Shown here: positions 34,468-44,508 of the stretch, piece after piece
Layout: the number at the start of each line of letters is the position of its first letter
Numbering within the stretch: position 1 is the stretch's first letter
Source: Euclidia mi
Taxonomy: Eukaryota; Arthropoda; Insecta; Lepidoptera; Erebidae
Length of the DNA stretch: 64,000 bases
Assembly (NCBI GenBank): GCA_944739405.2
Contig: OX123193.2
Coordinates: 7,572,331-7,636,330 of the forward strand
Direction of reading: 5' to 3'
Translations under genes and position numbers: made by a program
Notes under the pieces: model-generated
What the model was told of the DNA's origin: nothing
The model's database searches: none
The model's input: only the letters and a program-made list of their open reading frames with translations

Positions 34468-34674
34468 TCTTAATATATAAAATCCTTGCGTTACTGACTG
34501 ACTGACAGACACGCTACAGCCGAAACTATTGGGCGCAGGAAGCTGAAATTTGGCATGTATGTTCCTTGAGGACCGTAGGGGTGCACTAAGAAGGGATTTC
34601 AAGAAATTCCCACCGGATCACCAAAACGGGTAAATTAAAAAAAAAATGCAGGCGTAGCTGCTGGCGTCCTCTAG
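34468..34674 (+). mobile_element. Short non-autonomous Helitron, copy 2 only
   Basis: Starts TCTTAATATATAAAATCC and ends GCTGGCGTCCTCTAG, inserted exactly between A and T. Copy 1 has the empty site TATAATTTAC at 12,309-12,318. 5' TC, 3' CTRR end and A-T insertion without target duplication are the Helitron signature. A small GCAG..CTGC stem lies close to the 3' end. No Rep/helicase. Confidence 0.9.
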
Positions 34675-35185
34675 TTTACTTATATACCTACCACTGCAAA
34701 GCGAAGCTACTTACAAGATACGCAAACAAAACAAGGCTTTCAAATAACATCCCCTAAACGTTAAAGTAATATATTTCAAGATATTACAAGTAGTTTGCAA
34801 CACTTTAACAAATTACTTGAACCCCTTAAGAAACTTTAATTTTAAATATTTCTGAGAGACATAAATCTACATTTATCTTCGTAGTTCCTTTATTTGGCCG
34901 TCACTAAGATCCAGTGAGGGGCTAAAGCAGGCTTTTACTGAAAATTATGGAGGCGGCCTGTCTTCAGAGTTTTAAGTCATAGCGACGGGGGCGGAAATTC
35001 GTTGCGTATTTATAGGCGTTTCAGTTAAATATATTACTGTAGTTATGGTAAGGGTTTGGGAGGGAAGTGATTTTTTTCGTGTTTAAAAGATTGTAGTGAC
35101 CGGGATTTGGCTTTGGTGTTGTGGGACTCTTCACGTGGGAGTGTTAGTGGTTTTGGTTAAATATGCTCGTTACACATATTATTAT

Positions 35186-35661
35186 TTATTTATTTATTTA
35201 TTTGGTTTACCAACATTTAATTACACTGGTACAGCACAATATTCTCGAATAACACAAAAAAAATACAGTAGTGTATTAAACAATTATAGGTAAACACCAC
35301 ATGCAATTGTTACAATAATTTCATCGCTCGAAGTATAGTTACTTAAGCAGAACTTCATAGAAATGGCAATACAATTGACAACTCTTCAATTTTACATAGG
35401 CCAGGAAACAAAAATAAAATATTATAAAATGTTAAGGTGTTCTTAATAAAATTATTTTAAGACGAAAAGTTGAAATGCAATAACATTGACAGTTAAGATA
35501 CAATACTATTCAGGCAACTGGTTGAGGAATATTTTTTTTTGTTTTATTATAGAATAAGTATGTAGATCTATGCAATCACTGTAAGTGTTTATAATTTTAC
35601 ACATCCTTGCATAAGGCGAATTTGACCCTAATACCGTCCTTCTGCGGTCTTATCATATCTA
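35186..35661 (-). mobile_element. LINE 3'-end fragment, copy 2 only
   Basis: Begins with a (TTTA)n tract, the tail of a minus-strand LINE, and is flanked by ATTATTAT (35,178-35,185 and 35,662-35,669). Copy 1 has one copy of the target. Its GGTTTACCAACATTTAATTA start resembles the end of the LINE at 12,541 loosely. No intact frame. Confidence 0.75.
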
Positions 35662-36189
35662 ATTATTATATCATATTCAATCTTCATTATTTAGAAAATT
35701 CAATCTTAAATGATGCAGACGTTAATTAGTACCTCTGTTCAGAACAATAAAAAGCTAAACTGTTTAAATAAAGATTATGTCAGCTTTTATACATTCTTTA
35801 TTTTTTATACATTGTAGAAACAAGTAGAATCAAACTATTGATGGATTTTAATAGCAAAGCGTAGTTAGCTTCTTATGTATCTATTAAAAATAAGTTCTGC
35901 CGTAAAGCCTTCATGTACGTATTCATAAATATTGTAATATTGCTAATTTCATATCAAAACATCGATAGGACACGGAAAGTTTAAATTTATATTCCTAGTT
36001 CAACTTGTAAGAATAAGGGTAATGTTGCTAACAGATTGCGCATAAACTTATTGACGCCTTCACCAAAATTGATTGCTTGCCTAGATTGAGTTCACGTTTA
36101 GAATTAGAATCCGCGGCCTATAATTTGTGAAACTAACGCATAACTCTCCAAAATTCTACTGCCAGTTCTACGTACCTTCATAGTAATTT

Positions 36190-36545
36190 ATATCATCATC
36201 ACCCTAGCGATATCCCGGTTGCATCCAAGACTTACACGCCTTGGAGCCCAGGGTCCGCTTACTGGTCTTACCAGATATGACTGAATATCTGACCTTCGCA
36301 ACCCAAAGGGATAGCGATATTCCATGGTTTAGACCAGTATCAGCTTATTTGAGGGTACTGACTCCCCGTAACAACTGTCAAAGATCTTCATGACAGCCGG
36401 GACCGGGTTAACGTACTTTCCGAGGCACAGGGCAAGCGATAATTAACAATTTAATACGCACTTAACTTCGAAAAGTCATTGGAGCGCGCCGTGGATTTGA
36501 TTCCGATACCCTCTGCATGGCAGTCCGTTGGTATCGCTGCCTTTA
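36190..36545 (-). mobile_element. SINE family 2a, duplicate of 14,586
   Basis: Same element as in copy 1 with internal deletions, notably around TGACTGAATATCTGACCTTC and near the head. Confidence 0.75.
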
Positions 36546-36595
36546 CCTTCATAGTATTTTATATAGTTACGTTTATGGCAGACAAAACATATATA

Positions 36596-37710
36596 GTTGG
36601 TGCCACGAGAAGATAGACTTTTTGTAAACAAACATTCAGGGCTGCAGAACATTTTTTCAATCAGTTGTGTTTAAGATTTTATACTTTTTGAACAGTCGTT
36701 CTTTTTCAATGCCTAATTATGCCACTATGTTTTTAAATTTCAATTGTTAAATTATACTGAAATACAAATATTTGATTTTGTATTTGAATGGTCGAATGTT
36801 CATAAATTTGCCGAATTTTTGTCGTTTTATTTTATTTATTTTATTTTTACACTTCTGCAAAAATGGTATGCAAAGGCGGACTTAATGCTATATAGCATTT
36901 TCTGCCAGTCAACCTTAGGGTGATGCAGAGAAGAGTGTGGCAGGTGTATAAAATATATAAAACTTGATATTACACATAATTTATTCTGTAAATTAAGGAA
37001 AAATAGAGTTCCATGTATGTTAATGATAGAGTACATAACTGTTACTCTATTATTGACACGATTTTTTAAAATCATAGACAATAAATCATTTGCTCAAAGT
37101 AGCCTACCTATTCTAAAATATTAAATTATTGACCAACAATTAATAATATTACAGAAAACTAGTTAGTACATTGCTTAAAAAAATCTAGGCAAAGAGATTT
37201 TACGTTGTCAGTGAATGAAATAGTCAGAATGAACTTAAACAAAATCCATTCAAAGTTACGGTAGTCTGAAACCGCAATTTCTTTTTTAGATATAAATACT
37301 TTTCTCCCATCTGCTATTCTGCACACACTTTTTCGAGATACCGGCAGCGGGAAGAGCCTTGCGACCCTATGAACTTGTATTTAACTTTACATTTACGCCT
37401 TCTTGATAACTAAAAAAATAATTTTGTTCTCTGGTAAATACATGTTAAGCCCAAGAATGTAACATTTCAATGACCTAACGCCAAATGTTGACATTCTAGG
37501 CGCCAGTACCTCAAAACATTAAAAGATCCTGTTGACAGCGCATAATATCGATAAAAACCCGATCCATTGACATATTAGTTTCCAATGACACGTATCTATG
37601 AACCGTTGCGCTCATTGGATTTGACATTATTTGTTTTTGACAGAACTATCGCTAAGTAACTTAGTAGAAATTCTTTGTTTACAAAAAGTCTATGTTCTCG
37701 TGGCAAGGAC
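36596..37710. mobile_element. 1.1-kb inverted-repeat DNA element, copy 2 only
   Basis: TGCCACGAGAAGATAGACTT at the left and its complement (one mismatch) at the right form inverted repeats of about 31 bp. Copy 1 is uninterrupted near 15,019. TATAG flanks both sides and may be the target duplication, but copy 1 reads ATAAAG there, so this is uncertain. An 81-codon minus frame (36,836-37,081) has no recognisable domain. Superfamily not assigned. Confidence 0.8.
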
Positions 37711-38369
37711 TATAGACTGCAGCAAACTAAAACACAAAACTAAAGCCGTTTATACACGATACGCTTTCAGCAACACATCGCAACATAAACACGACGGACG
37801 AGTATATTAAAAAACTTGTCCGGCCCAGGTGTGTATCGATCGCTTAAAAGTTCGACGTTGGCGACATCCAAATTAACTTCCACATAAATATTTATGGGAT
37901 TTTCCTTGACTTTTCCCTAACACTTACTTATTCCTTCATTTGAATATTGCCAGGATAATATAAGGAAACTCCCTCCAAATGATATTGCTGTATTATAAGT
38001 TCTACTGTACTGACGAAGCACTCAGGTATTTGAAGTAGGATATGTTATTTGTTATGATGTGTTTTGGGCGTTGTTGTATGAAATGTTTTGGGTTACTATG
38101 GGGATGATGTTGGGTTTTAGTGTTTCGTGTTAATGTCTATATAAAGGTGAATAAACCTTATATATGCCCGGACCTTATATATGCGTTTCGGCACGGCATT
38201 TTTGGAACGAAGTTCCTTATCGCGCGTTGCGAAAGGGGGCTAGACGGAAAAAAAAAGACGAAAAATTGTAACGACACTTTTTGCTATAGTAAGCTATTGT
38301 AAGCCGTGTGGCGTGCGCATGTTTCTCTGTCTGTCTCTCTCTCTCTCTCTTATAAAAAGCAAGCATCTT

Positions 38370-38660
38370 GTTCATGCTTTCTGATCACGAAAATGACATC
38401 TATTTGGGAATCCAAGATGGCGGACGGGACATTTTTAATAAAATTAATATGGGTATCATTTTCGGGGTTTTTATGGATTCTGGTCACGAAAGTTACATCT
38501 ATTTGGGAATCCAAGATGGCGGACGGGACATTTTTAATAAAATTTATATGGGTATAATTTTCGGAGCTATCATGCATTCTGATAACGTAAATGACATTTA
38601 TTTGGGGATCCAAGATGGCGAACGGGACATTTTTTGTAAAATTAACTATTATTACTAAAA
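38370..38660 (+). repeat. Three tandem 99-bp repeats with CCAAGATGGCGGAC
   Basis: Period measured from three ACATCTATTTGGG-type anchors at 38,396, 38,495 and 38,594. Because 99 is divisible by three, frames stay open on both strands and encode a repeated 33-residue unit (YLGIQDGGRDIFNKI in one frame, SIWESKMADGTFLIK in another). CCAAGATGGCGGAC at 38,412 and 38,511 (GCGAAC in the third) resembles the YY1/Pho zinc-finger binding consensus. No evidence of translation. Confidence 0.8.
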
Positions 38661-38702
38661 TTGAGCCTACTGATTAAGTTTATATTACATTATATGAACA
38701 CG

Positions 38703-38968
38703 ATCAGCGGCGGGAGCCCAGTGGTGTACGTAACGGACTGCCGAGACGATGGTCTCGGGTTCGATCCCCAGGTACCTCGGGCACACAACTCTGACTTTTC
38801 GAAGTTATGTGTGTATTAAAAATGTTAATTATCGCTCGCTTAATAATGTGACCGGTAGATGGCAATAGGCTCGCCCCCTATTACATTGGGACCGAAACAT
38901 ATCTGGCGAAGTGTGGGTGTGTAATACACCTCTGCCTACCCCTTCGGGGATAAAAGGCGTGAAGATAT
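38703..38968 (+). mobile_element. SINE, family 1b (best copy)
   Basis: Head GATCAGCGGCGGGAGCCCAG, box B GGGTTCGATCCCC, central CTTTTCGAAGTTATGTGTGT and GTTAATTATCGCTCGCTT, family-1 tail ending GGATAAAAGGCGTGA, then a (TATGT)n run. Confidence 0.85.
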
Positions 38969-39118
38969 GTTATGTTATGTTGTTATGTATATTTGTTAAT
39001 AATAAAAAAAATATTATTAAGTATACCTTAACAAAAAAACAATTTTTTTTGCAATTCCTTCACTAATTAATCGAAAGGAACTTCGTTCCATCCGGGTGTC
39101 CCTTGACACCTCTCAAGC

Positions 39119-39437
39119 AGTTTTTTTTATTGTAATAGGCGGCAAACAAGCAGACGGATCACCTGATGGTAAGCAATTACCGCCGCCCATGGACACAAGC
39201 AACACCACAGGAGTCACAAGTGCGTTGCCGCTCCTTGGGGTTGGGAAAAAGGATAGGATAAGGAGTGGGATGAGGGAGAAGGAGTAGGGGATAGGGCCTC
39301 CGGCACTCTCGCTCACCGAACGAAACGCAACAGTTTAAGTACCTACTGTTACTTTACGTTGATTTTCTGTGAGAGGGTTGTACTTCCCCGGTCGAGCCGG
39401 CCCATTCATGCTGAAATCAGCAAGGCTCTTCTACCGT
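39119..39437 (-). mobile_element. Poly(A)-tailed SINE-like repeat
   Basis: Minus strand: GCCTTGCTGATTTCAGCATG, GGGCCGGCTCGACCGGGGAA, then GGCGGCAAACAAGCAGACGG complement and an A-run. The same repeat stands at 61,487-61,812 in the opposite orientation. The head does not form an obvious tRNA. The frames across it are repeat sequence, not genes. Confidence 0.75.
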
Positions 39438-39754
39438 AAGACTTTTACCATGACCGAGGACGATGACAACCATATTCAAACAGGGCAAGTATTTCACTTA
39501 ATTATAATGTGTTCAAATCATTACCTACGTGATAATTAGAGACCCGTTACATAAGTAAGCATACATGTTGTGAAAGTCTACCCAATATGCCGATACATGG
39601 TATTCAATAAACTAATAACATTTTGTTCCTACCTGACACGTGTAATGACGACGATGAATAGCCCTCTACTTCGAGAGCTTTCTAACATAATAATTATAAT
39701 GTAATTGGTTCACTGAATAACTAGTAACGATGATCGAAATGTTGCGACTCGCTT

Positions 39755-40072
39755 TTATATTTCCTTCATCTTTGTACCCGTAATAAGATTTTCATAAACC
39801 AAATGACTAATATTTGCGCACCCTCCAATGTTAGCGACGAAACGACGGTACTTAACCTCAAAAATAGCAAAGCGATCTCCACACCAGACTGCCAAAACAC
39901 GACATAAGACTTGCAAATCTCCATTCCCAACTTGGAGATCTTGCAAGCACTTAAGTTGTACGCCAAACGGGCAACTTATTGTTGGCAGACTAGCGACAAT
40001 AATATCGCTTGCATGTGACGCTGCTTCTGTGACCAGTGACATATTCTTACTTTCTTTCCTTTTGAAAAGCAA
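39755..40072 (-). CDS. Unassigned 105-codon frame
   Basis: Open minus-strand frame starting just outside the end of duplication copy 2. It contains SCPFGVQLKCLQDLQVGNGD and FAIFEVKYRRFVANIGGCAN. I do not recognise a family. Amino-acid composition is plausible for protein (mixed, few low-complexity runs), but other frames overlap it and no splice or promoter signal is evident. It could be a fragment of a transposon or of a host exon. Confidence 0.25.
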   Translation of the reverse strand: MLFKRKESKNMSLVTEAASHASDIIVASLPTISCPFGVQLKCLQDLQVGNGDLQVLCRVLAVWCGDRFAIFEVKYRRFVANIGGCANISHLVYENLITGTKMKEI

Positions 40073-40122
40073 CTTATTTTTCGAGCAAGTGTGTGTCCAT
40101 ACGCAAAGTCGCTGTTAATAGC

Positions 40123-40214
40123 TGGAGACGAAGACCCGGAAATCGAGTTTAGTGGCATGCCATCGAAGAGGCCTATATCCAGCAGTGGACTTTGGCAGGC
40201 TAATGATGATGATG
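40123..40214 (+). mobile_element. GATGAT-type LINE/SINE tail
   Basis: CCCGGAAATCGAGTTTAGTG, GGCCTATATCCAGCAGTGGA, CTTTGGCAGGCTAATGATG. Tail only. Confidence 0.7.
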
Positions 40215-40539
40215 TTTGGCCTTCTCTGTTGTCCCAACCATAGTAGCACGATGCCATTCAAGTAGAAAACCCTGATTGCTTAGCCGCAAGACTAAGTTCC
40301 ATTTCCGACGAGAGCAAATCATTGTGTGATGAACACGATTATTTGTTCTATGTCTGGATGTAATTTATCTACAATAATTATATAATATGTATTGATTTAC
40401 TAAAGAATCATTAAGTATGTTTATCAGTTACCTGGTTTTCAAAGTTCAAGCTCTGTTTAAGTTAGTCTGCGATATAAGGATATATTTTTGAAATGCTGCT
40501 AGGCTAGCGTGGCATTTCAATTTGTTTAAAAGACTGCTC

Positions 40540-40700
40540 TTTTGACGTAGTGGTTTGAGCGGCCTCCTCGCCACTTGAGCTTTGTGATTCGATTCCCACA
40601 CAAGGCAACACTTTATATGGTTCATTCAATGGTTATTCGAGTCTGGGTGTTCATTGTGCCCGTTAGTTGTATTTTTATAAAGTCCCCCGCGATAGAGTAG
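40540..40700 (+). mobile_element. SINE, family 3
   Basis: CGTAGTGGTTTGAGCGGCCT head, GATTCGATTCCCACACAAGG box B, TTCATTGTGCCCGTTAGTTG body, AAAGTCCCCCGCGA near the end. Confidence 0.75.
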
Positions 40701-43196
40701 TCAGACCTAGTTCGGCAGATGTGTTAAAAAATATATATGTCCAGTAAGTAAAGCATTTATTAATTGTGCGCTCTTTAATTCTCTTTTAATACTTCTCTAC
40801 GTGAACATAGTAAAACTATTTTTGTTTTTAAATAAAGCAACAATTTGTCGCTCGTCTGCATCTCTTATAAGTATCGCGGGAACCGAACAGAAAGCAGCAC
40901 CTGTTCGCATCTTAATTAATTATTCGAATATAATTACATCTTCAGTGTTATTAACGAAGAACTTTAAGAAGATTACCTTCAAGTTTTCAATAGTAACTTG
41001 TGTTTATAAATAAGAGTGTTAAAGGACTGCACTATTACAGGTAATTATTTCGTTTGAGTATAAATGGTCTGAGAGATCTTACTGAAAAGGAAATACTTTA
41101 AAGGAATATGCATGGAAGATTTTAATTATTATTTAAATAATTAAAATGATACGAGTTGTGGCGTCTGGCATTTCTTTATGTTATCGTGTAAAAAATTCTT
41201 TGTTGTGGATCGTGGGGTTGAACTTCTAATTTTTCACTTGGATATTAATATAAGTATAAAGCCGGACCTACAACCTAAGGTTAGGACTGGTAGATTCCAA
41301 TCCTATTCTGATAGTAAGAAGATTGAAAAGTGTTTAATATTAGCCAGTATGACTCATGTTATGTTTAATGTATATGTACCTAAATGTTTTGACGTGGGGA
41401 AGATACATTACAAGATACATTGAACTAGTTCACGAAATGTATAATTATCTGTATGCAAAAGTGATCTATACTGTGCAGTGGATCCATGGGTAATCAAATA
41501 ATTTACACATAGACCCACTAGCGGATTGAAGACGAGAAACCAAGAATATATACTTAATTTTCTTATTCCTTAGTATTTATAAGCTATTATAATTATCTAT
41601 TATAATAGTTTAAACAATTTTATTCACGACAAAGATGCTCCTAAACTTCATGGAAGCTATGAGTTTAGTTTGATGTACAGATTTATTTTCTTTTAAACCA
41701 AATTTTAAATCAATAAATGAACATTAAGTAATCATGAAAACACATTGAAGCATAGAATCAGACAAGAATGATAAAATTTTAATCCCTACTGGCACTTGTT
41801 TGTCATTCGCCAACTCAAATCCATCGCATATAAGAAAACCAATAGAAAGATAGGTACCTACCTGTGTTTACAAGTACAAATTTAATATACAAAGACAGCG
41901 ATAGCTTAGACGAGAACTAACAGACTGCCATGCAGAGATTGCAGAGGGTAACGGGATAAACCCACAAAGCGCACCACTGCTATAATATTCGAAGTGTTAA
42001 TAAAACTCAGGCTTGCTAAACCATGAAGGTAACCATGCAATCCGAAGAATTGTTGAGATGTGAGTTTAGCCTACACACTCGAACAGCGTGATAATAATCT
42101 ACTACCCTATTAACATAATAGATCGAAAACAATAGCTACCGTACCCCATAACGTATATTTAACCGTAGCTTCACAAAATTTAAATTATTAGTACAATATA
42201 TTATGAAACAAAGGATATCGGTGCGCGTGAGTTCGAACCATTCAGTTTATAATTGATTGCTGCGGTCGAATCGCCATTTGTATCGAACGTACACATTTGT
42301 GTCTCTGTGTTCCAGGTTTGTTCCGCTTTGGTCTATGTGAAGCTTGGATGATATCAGACGGTTTTGATATTGTTTTGGAGATAGAAAGTGTGGTAGCATC
42401 AACTTAGGAAAGAAAGGTGTTTGTTCTAATTAACACGGCCAAAATCCATATCCATAATTAATCACTAGTTTAGTCTCTGTTCGCACTGACTAAACTAGTT
42501 AAGCTAGAAATAGTAAATATTGACAATGGGATGCCATTCACGCCTTAAAGACTAAATATTTATTACAAATTAAATAATTTTAAATTGGGGTTAAAAGTTT
42601 GTTTAAATTCGCTGTCTTTGAATTTTAAACGCACTATGTGTCTACAGGCTGCATTTGGTAAGAGACAAAAAATATTTTATTTATATTGATGACCATTTTC
42701 ACCGGTGCCTGTTAAGATTCTCTTAAATTAGTTTGTCAGGTAACTCATTCACAAATTAAGTTCTTTCTTTTTATTTAACTGAAAGATAAGGCTTATCCAC
42801 AGGTGGTGAAATATATCATAAAAAGTGGCAATCTGCGGTCCAAAGCGGATCGTAACACCGTAACCGCGTCTGGAGGCGACCGCAAGCCCAACTGAAATTA
42901 ATTGCGACCCACACCCCGCGCTAAGATATTGTCAGACGAACTTAACTAGATTCCGTTTGATATGCGTTACCCACACTTTTGGCTTCATCGTGATCTGATT
43001 CTGCTATATTTTACTTTTACTGATGGGAATGAAAAGATTAAAAATAATAATTATAAGTACTTACTGATTGGGTGCATAGGGTTCCCCCCAAGAGGGTGCA
43101 TAGGGTTCCCACCAAGAACTTAGAGTCCCAAGCCAACCTCACCTGCAAGTGGTGCACCTGCCGATCAACGGACGAGGCTCTGGCAAACAAAACATC
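40701..43196. other. No gene seen; one SINE head fragment
   Basis: AT-rich. 41,895-42,000 resembles the head of SINE family 2 (GACAGCGATAGCTTAGACGA, CTGCCATGCAGAG). Near 43,078-43,117 a GGGTGCATAGGGTTCCC motif is tandemly doubled. Frames of 70-81 codons at 40,801 and 41,178 show no domain. Confidence 0.45.
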
Positions 43197-43322
43197 CCAA
43201 TAAGCGGCAATAGGCTCGCCACCTATTACGTGGGATCAAAACACTGGCGAAAAGTGGCCGTTTAATATGCCTCTGCCTACCCCTTCGGGGAAACAGGTGT
43301 GAGTCTATGTATGTATGTATGT
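43197..43322 (+). mobile_element. SINE family 1 tail with (TATG)n
   Basis: AAGCGGCAATAGGCTCGCCA to GGGGAAACAGGTGTGAGTCT then (ATGT)n. Of all SINE tails here it is closest to the LINE 3' end, including the AAACAGG and the tetranucleotide tail. Confidence 0.8.
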
Positions 43323-43665
43323 ACTTACCTATTGAAAACTAACCCTGACAGTGGAAAGAAAATCGAGATAAATAATGTAAGTAAACTGTGTGCGATTTAT
43401 TTATTTTACGGTTTATCCATAGGCACTTGTGAAATCATACTTTTTGACGAATAATATTTACGTTTACGGCCGGTCACGAGCTATAGCGGCGAGCGGCAGC
43501 GGCTAGCGATTTCGATGTACATATTTCGATGTCCTAAATAAATTCAAACAAGCACTGCTTTGGAACGATTTCACACATACACGGTTAAAAAAAATAAAAT
43601 AAAAAGGACTTACCCGGAAGCGGATTCCCAACAAAACCCTACCTATATATTCCCGTGGGCGCCAC

Positions 43666-44053
43666 TGTAACGTTGTACGCCGTTGGGTGTAGTTTAAATG
43701 AAAAATGTGAGTTGAATGTTATAATTAAAAATCGATTTAATTCATCAAAGAATCTAATACATCCTTTAGCAAATGATTTCACTTAAGAAAAATTACTAAA
43801 AAATGCTATTTAAAGATATATAATCAGGGTCGCGTGATTCGGCGATGGTAAGGAGTCTTGTTGGGGACTCGCCTCCGAGGACTTCCAGGAAAAGCAGCTG
43901 GTGTACGTAGCTTCTCAGTGTTCAGTCGAATGCAGCCAAAAGAGAAGGCGCGCTCCCAGCGCCTCAGTATTTATAGTAGCTCAAAAATCAAACAAGTTCG
44001 TGGTCAATCAGTTTAAAAAAAATCCTTTGGCGCGCTCATAGAGTCGAGTTACA
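43666..44053 (-). mobile_element. LTR of a truncated retrotransposon
   Basis: 388 bp bounded by TGTAAC...GTTACA. On the minus strand it ends ACGTTACA and is followed, after one G, by TGGCGCCCACGGG, which fits a tRNA primer-binding site of gypsy-type elements. Only about 100 bases of leader follow (down to about 43,560). No gag, pol or second LTR is present, so the element is broken. Confidence 0.75.
43968..43975 (-). promoter_or_regulatory. LTR TATA box
   Basis: TATAAATA on the minus strand inside the LTR, upstream of a GC-rich stretch and CTGAACACTGAG, in the usual place for LTR transcription initiation. Confidence 0.5.
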
Positions 44054-44508
44054 TGCACACTAATACAAAACCACTCCCCCATATTACGTTTGACTACGGA
44101 ACAGGAAGCGACCATGTCTTGCTGAGCAATTTTCGCCTTTATGGTCTACTAGCGTCAAGTTGGGCCATTGTACAGTCGACCAACTTCCCGGTCGATCACC
44201 TTAAGGGGGAGAGAATCGCTCAGCAAGACGTCGTCGCTTCCAGTTTTACATTTTACACGCACGTTGACACTCGTATTCAAAACCAGTTTCAAGTGTGCCT
44301 CGACTCTATGAGCAAGCCAAGGGTTTTTTTTTCAAACTGGTCCAGCGCCGACATGTTTGATTGTACATGGTGCGTATACTCTGACGCGGCGCGCGGCCGC
44401 AGCGGAGTAAAGCGCACCATGTACTTACATCGAAATCGCTGGCCGCTGCCGCTCACCGCTGTAGGTCGTGACCTGGCCGTTAGGCGTAGTGCACAAAACA
44501 TGAAATAA
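44053..44508 (+). other. 151-codon frame over inverted repeats
   Basis: Open frame starting at the LTR edge (MHTNTKPLPHITFDYGTGSD...). It spans the nested inverted repeats, and a 70-codon frame is open on the other strand. The GC-rich composition explains the openness. I recognise no domain and do not consider it a gene. Confidence 0.35.

Larger units (their letters stand above)
38165..39118. mobile_element. Composite inverted-repeat block, copy 2 only
   Basis: GGAACGAAGTTCCTT near 38,201 recurs inverted near 39,080 (AAGGAACTTCGTTCC). Between them lie a (TC)n tract, the 99-bp tandem repeat and a SINE. The right edge has a GGTGTC..GACACC palindrome. It resembles a non-autonomous DNA element with subterminal inverted repeats; limits uncertain. 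Confidence 0.55.
23061..39765. repeat. Large segmental duplication, copy 2
   Basis: Partner of 3,598-16,235. Its first 5.07 kb also form the last unit of the LINE array. Copy-2-only insertions: 23,587-24,208 (shared with LINE-B), 30,133-32,419, 34,468-34,674, 35,186-35,661, 36,596-37,710 and about 38,150-39,437. Confidence 0.9.
43466..44480. mobile_element. Inverted-repeat element carrying an LTR insertion
   Basis: ACGGCCGGTCACGAGC...TTTCGATGT at 43,466-43,518 is repeated inverted at 44,427-44,480 with a few mismatches. GC content is well above the surroundings. An LTR with leader interrupts it. Two further inverted repeats lie in the right half: 44,104-44,127 with 44,218-44,241 (22 of 24 matching), and GTACATGGTGCG at 44,363-44,374 with its exact complement at 44,413-44,424. 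Superfamily not assigned. Confidence 0.65.

Noticed and set aside
38306..38613. Open frames over the 99-bp repeat as a repeat protein
   Set aside because: Frames are open on both strands because the period is a multiple of three; there is no start context, signal or similarity to support a protein.
40701..41030. Possible LTR (AGTTCGGCAGATGTG..., AATAAA nearby)
   Set aside because: No second LTR, primer-binding site or polypurine tract could be found, and the ends are not defined.
42230..42330. Possible promoter with TCAGT initiator
   Set aside because: No downstream element at the right spacing, no TATA box and no convincing following exon.
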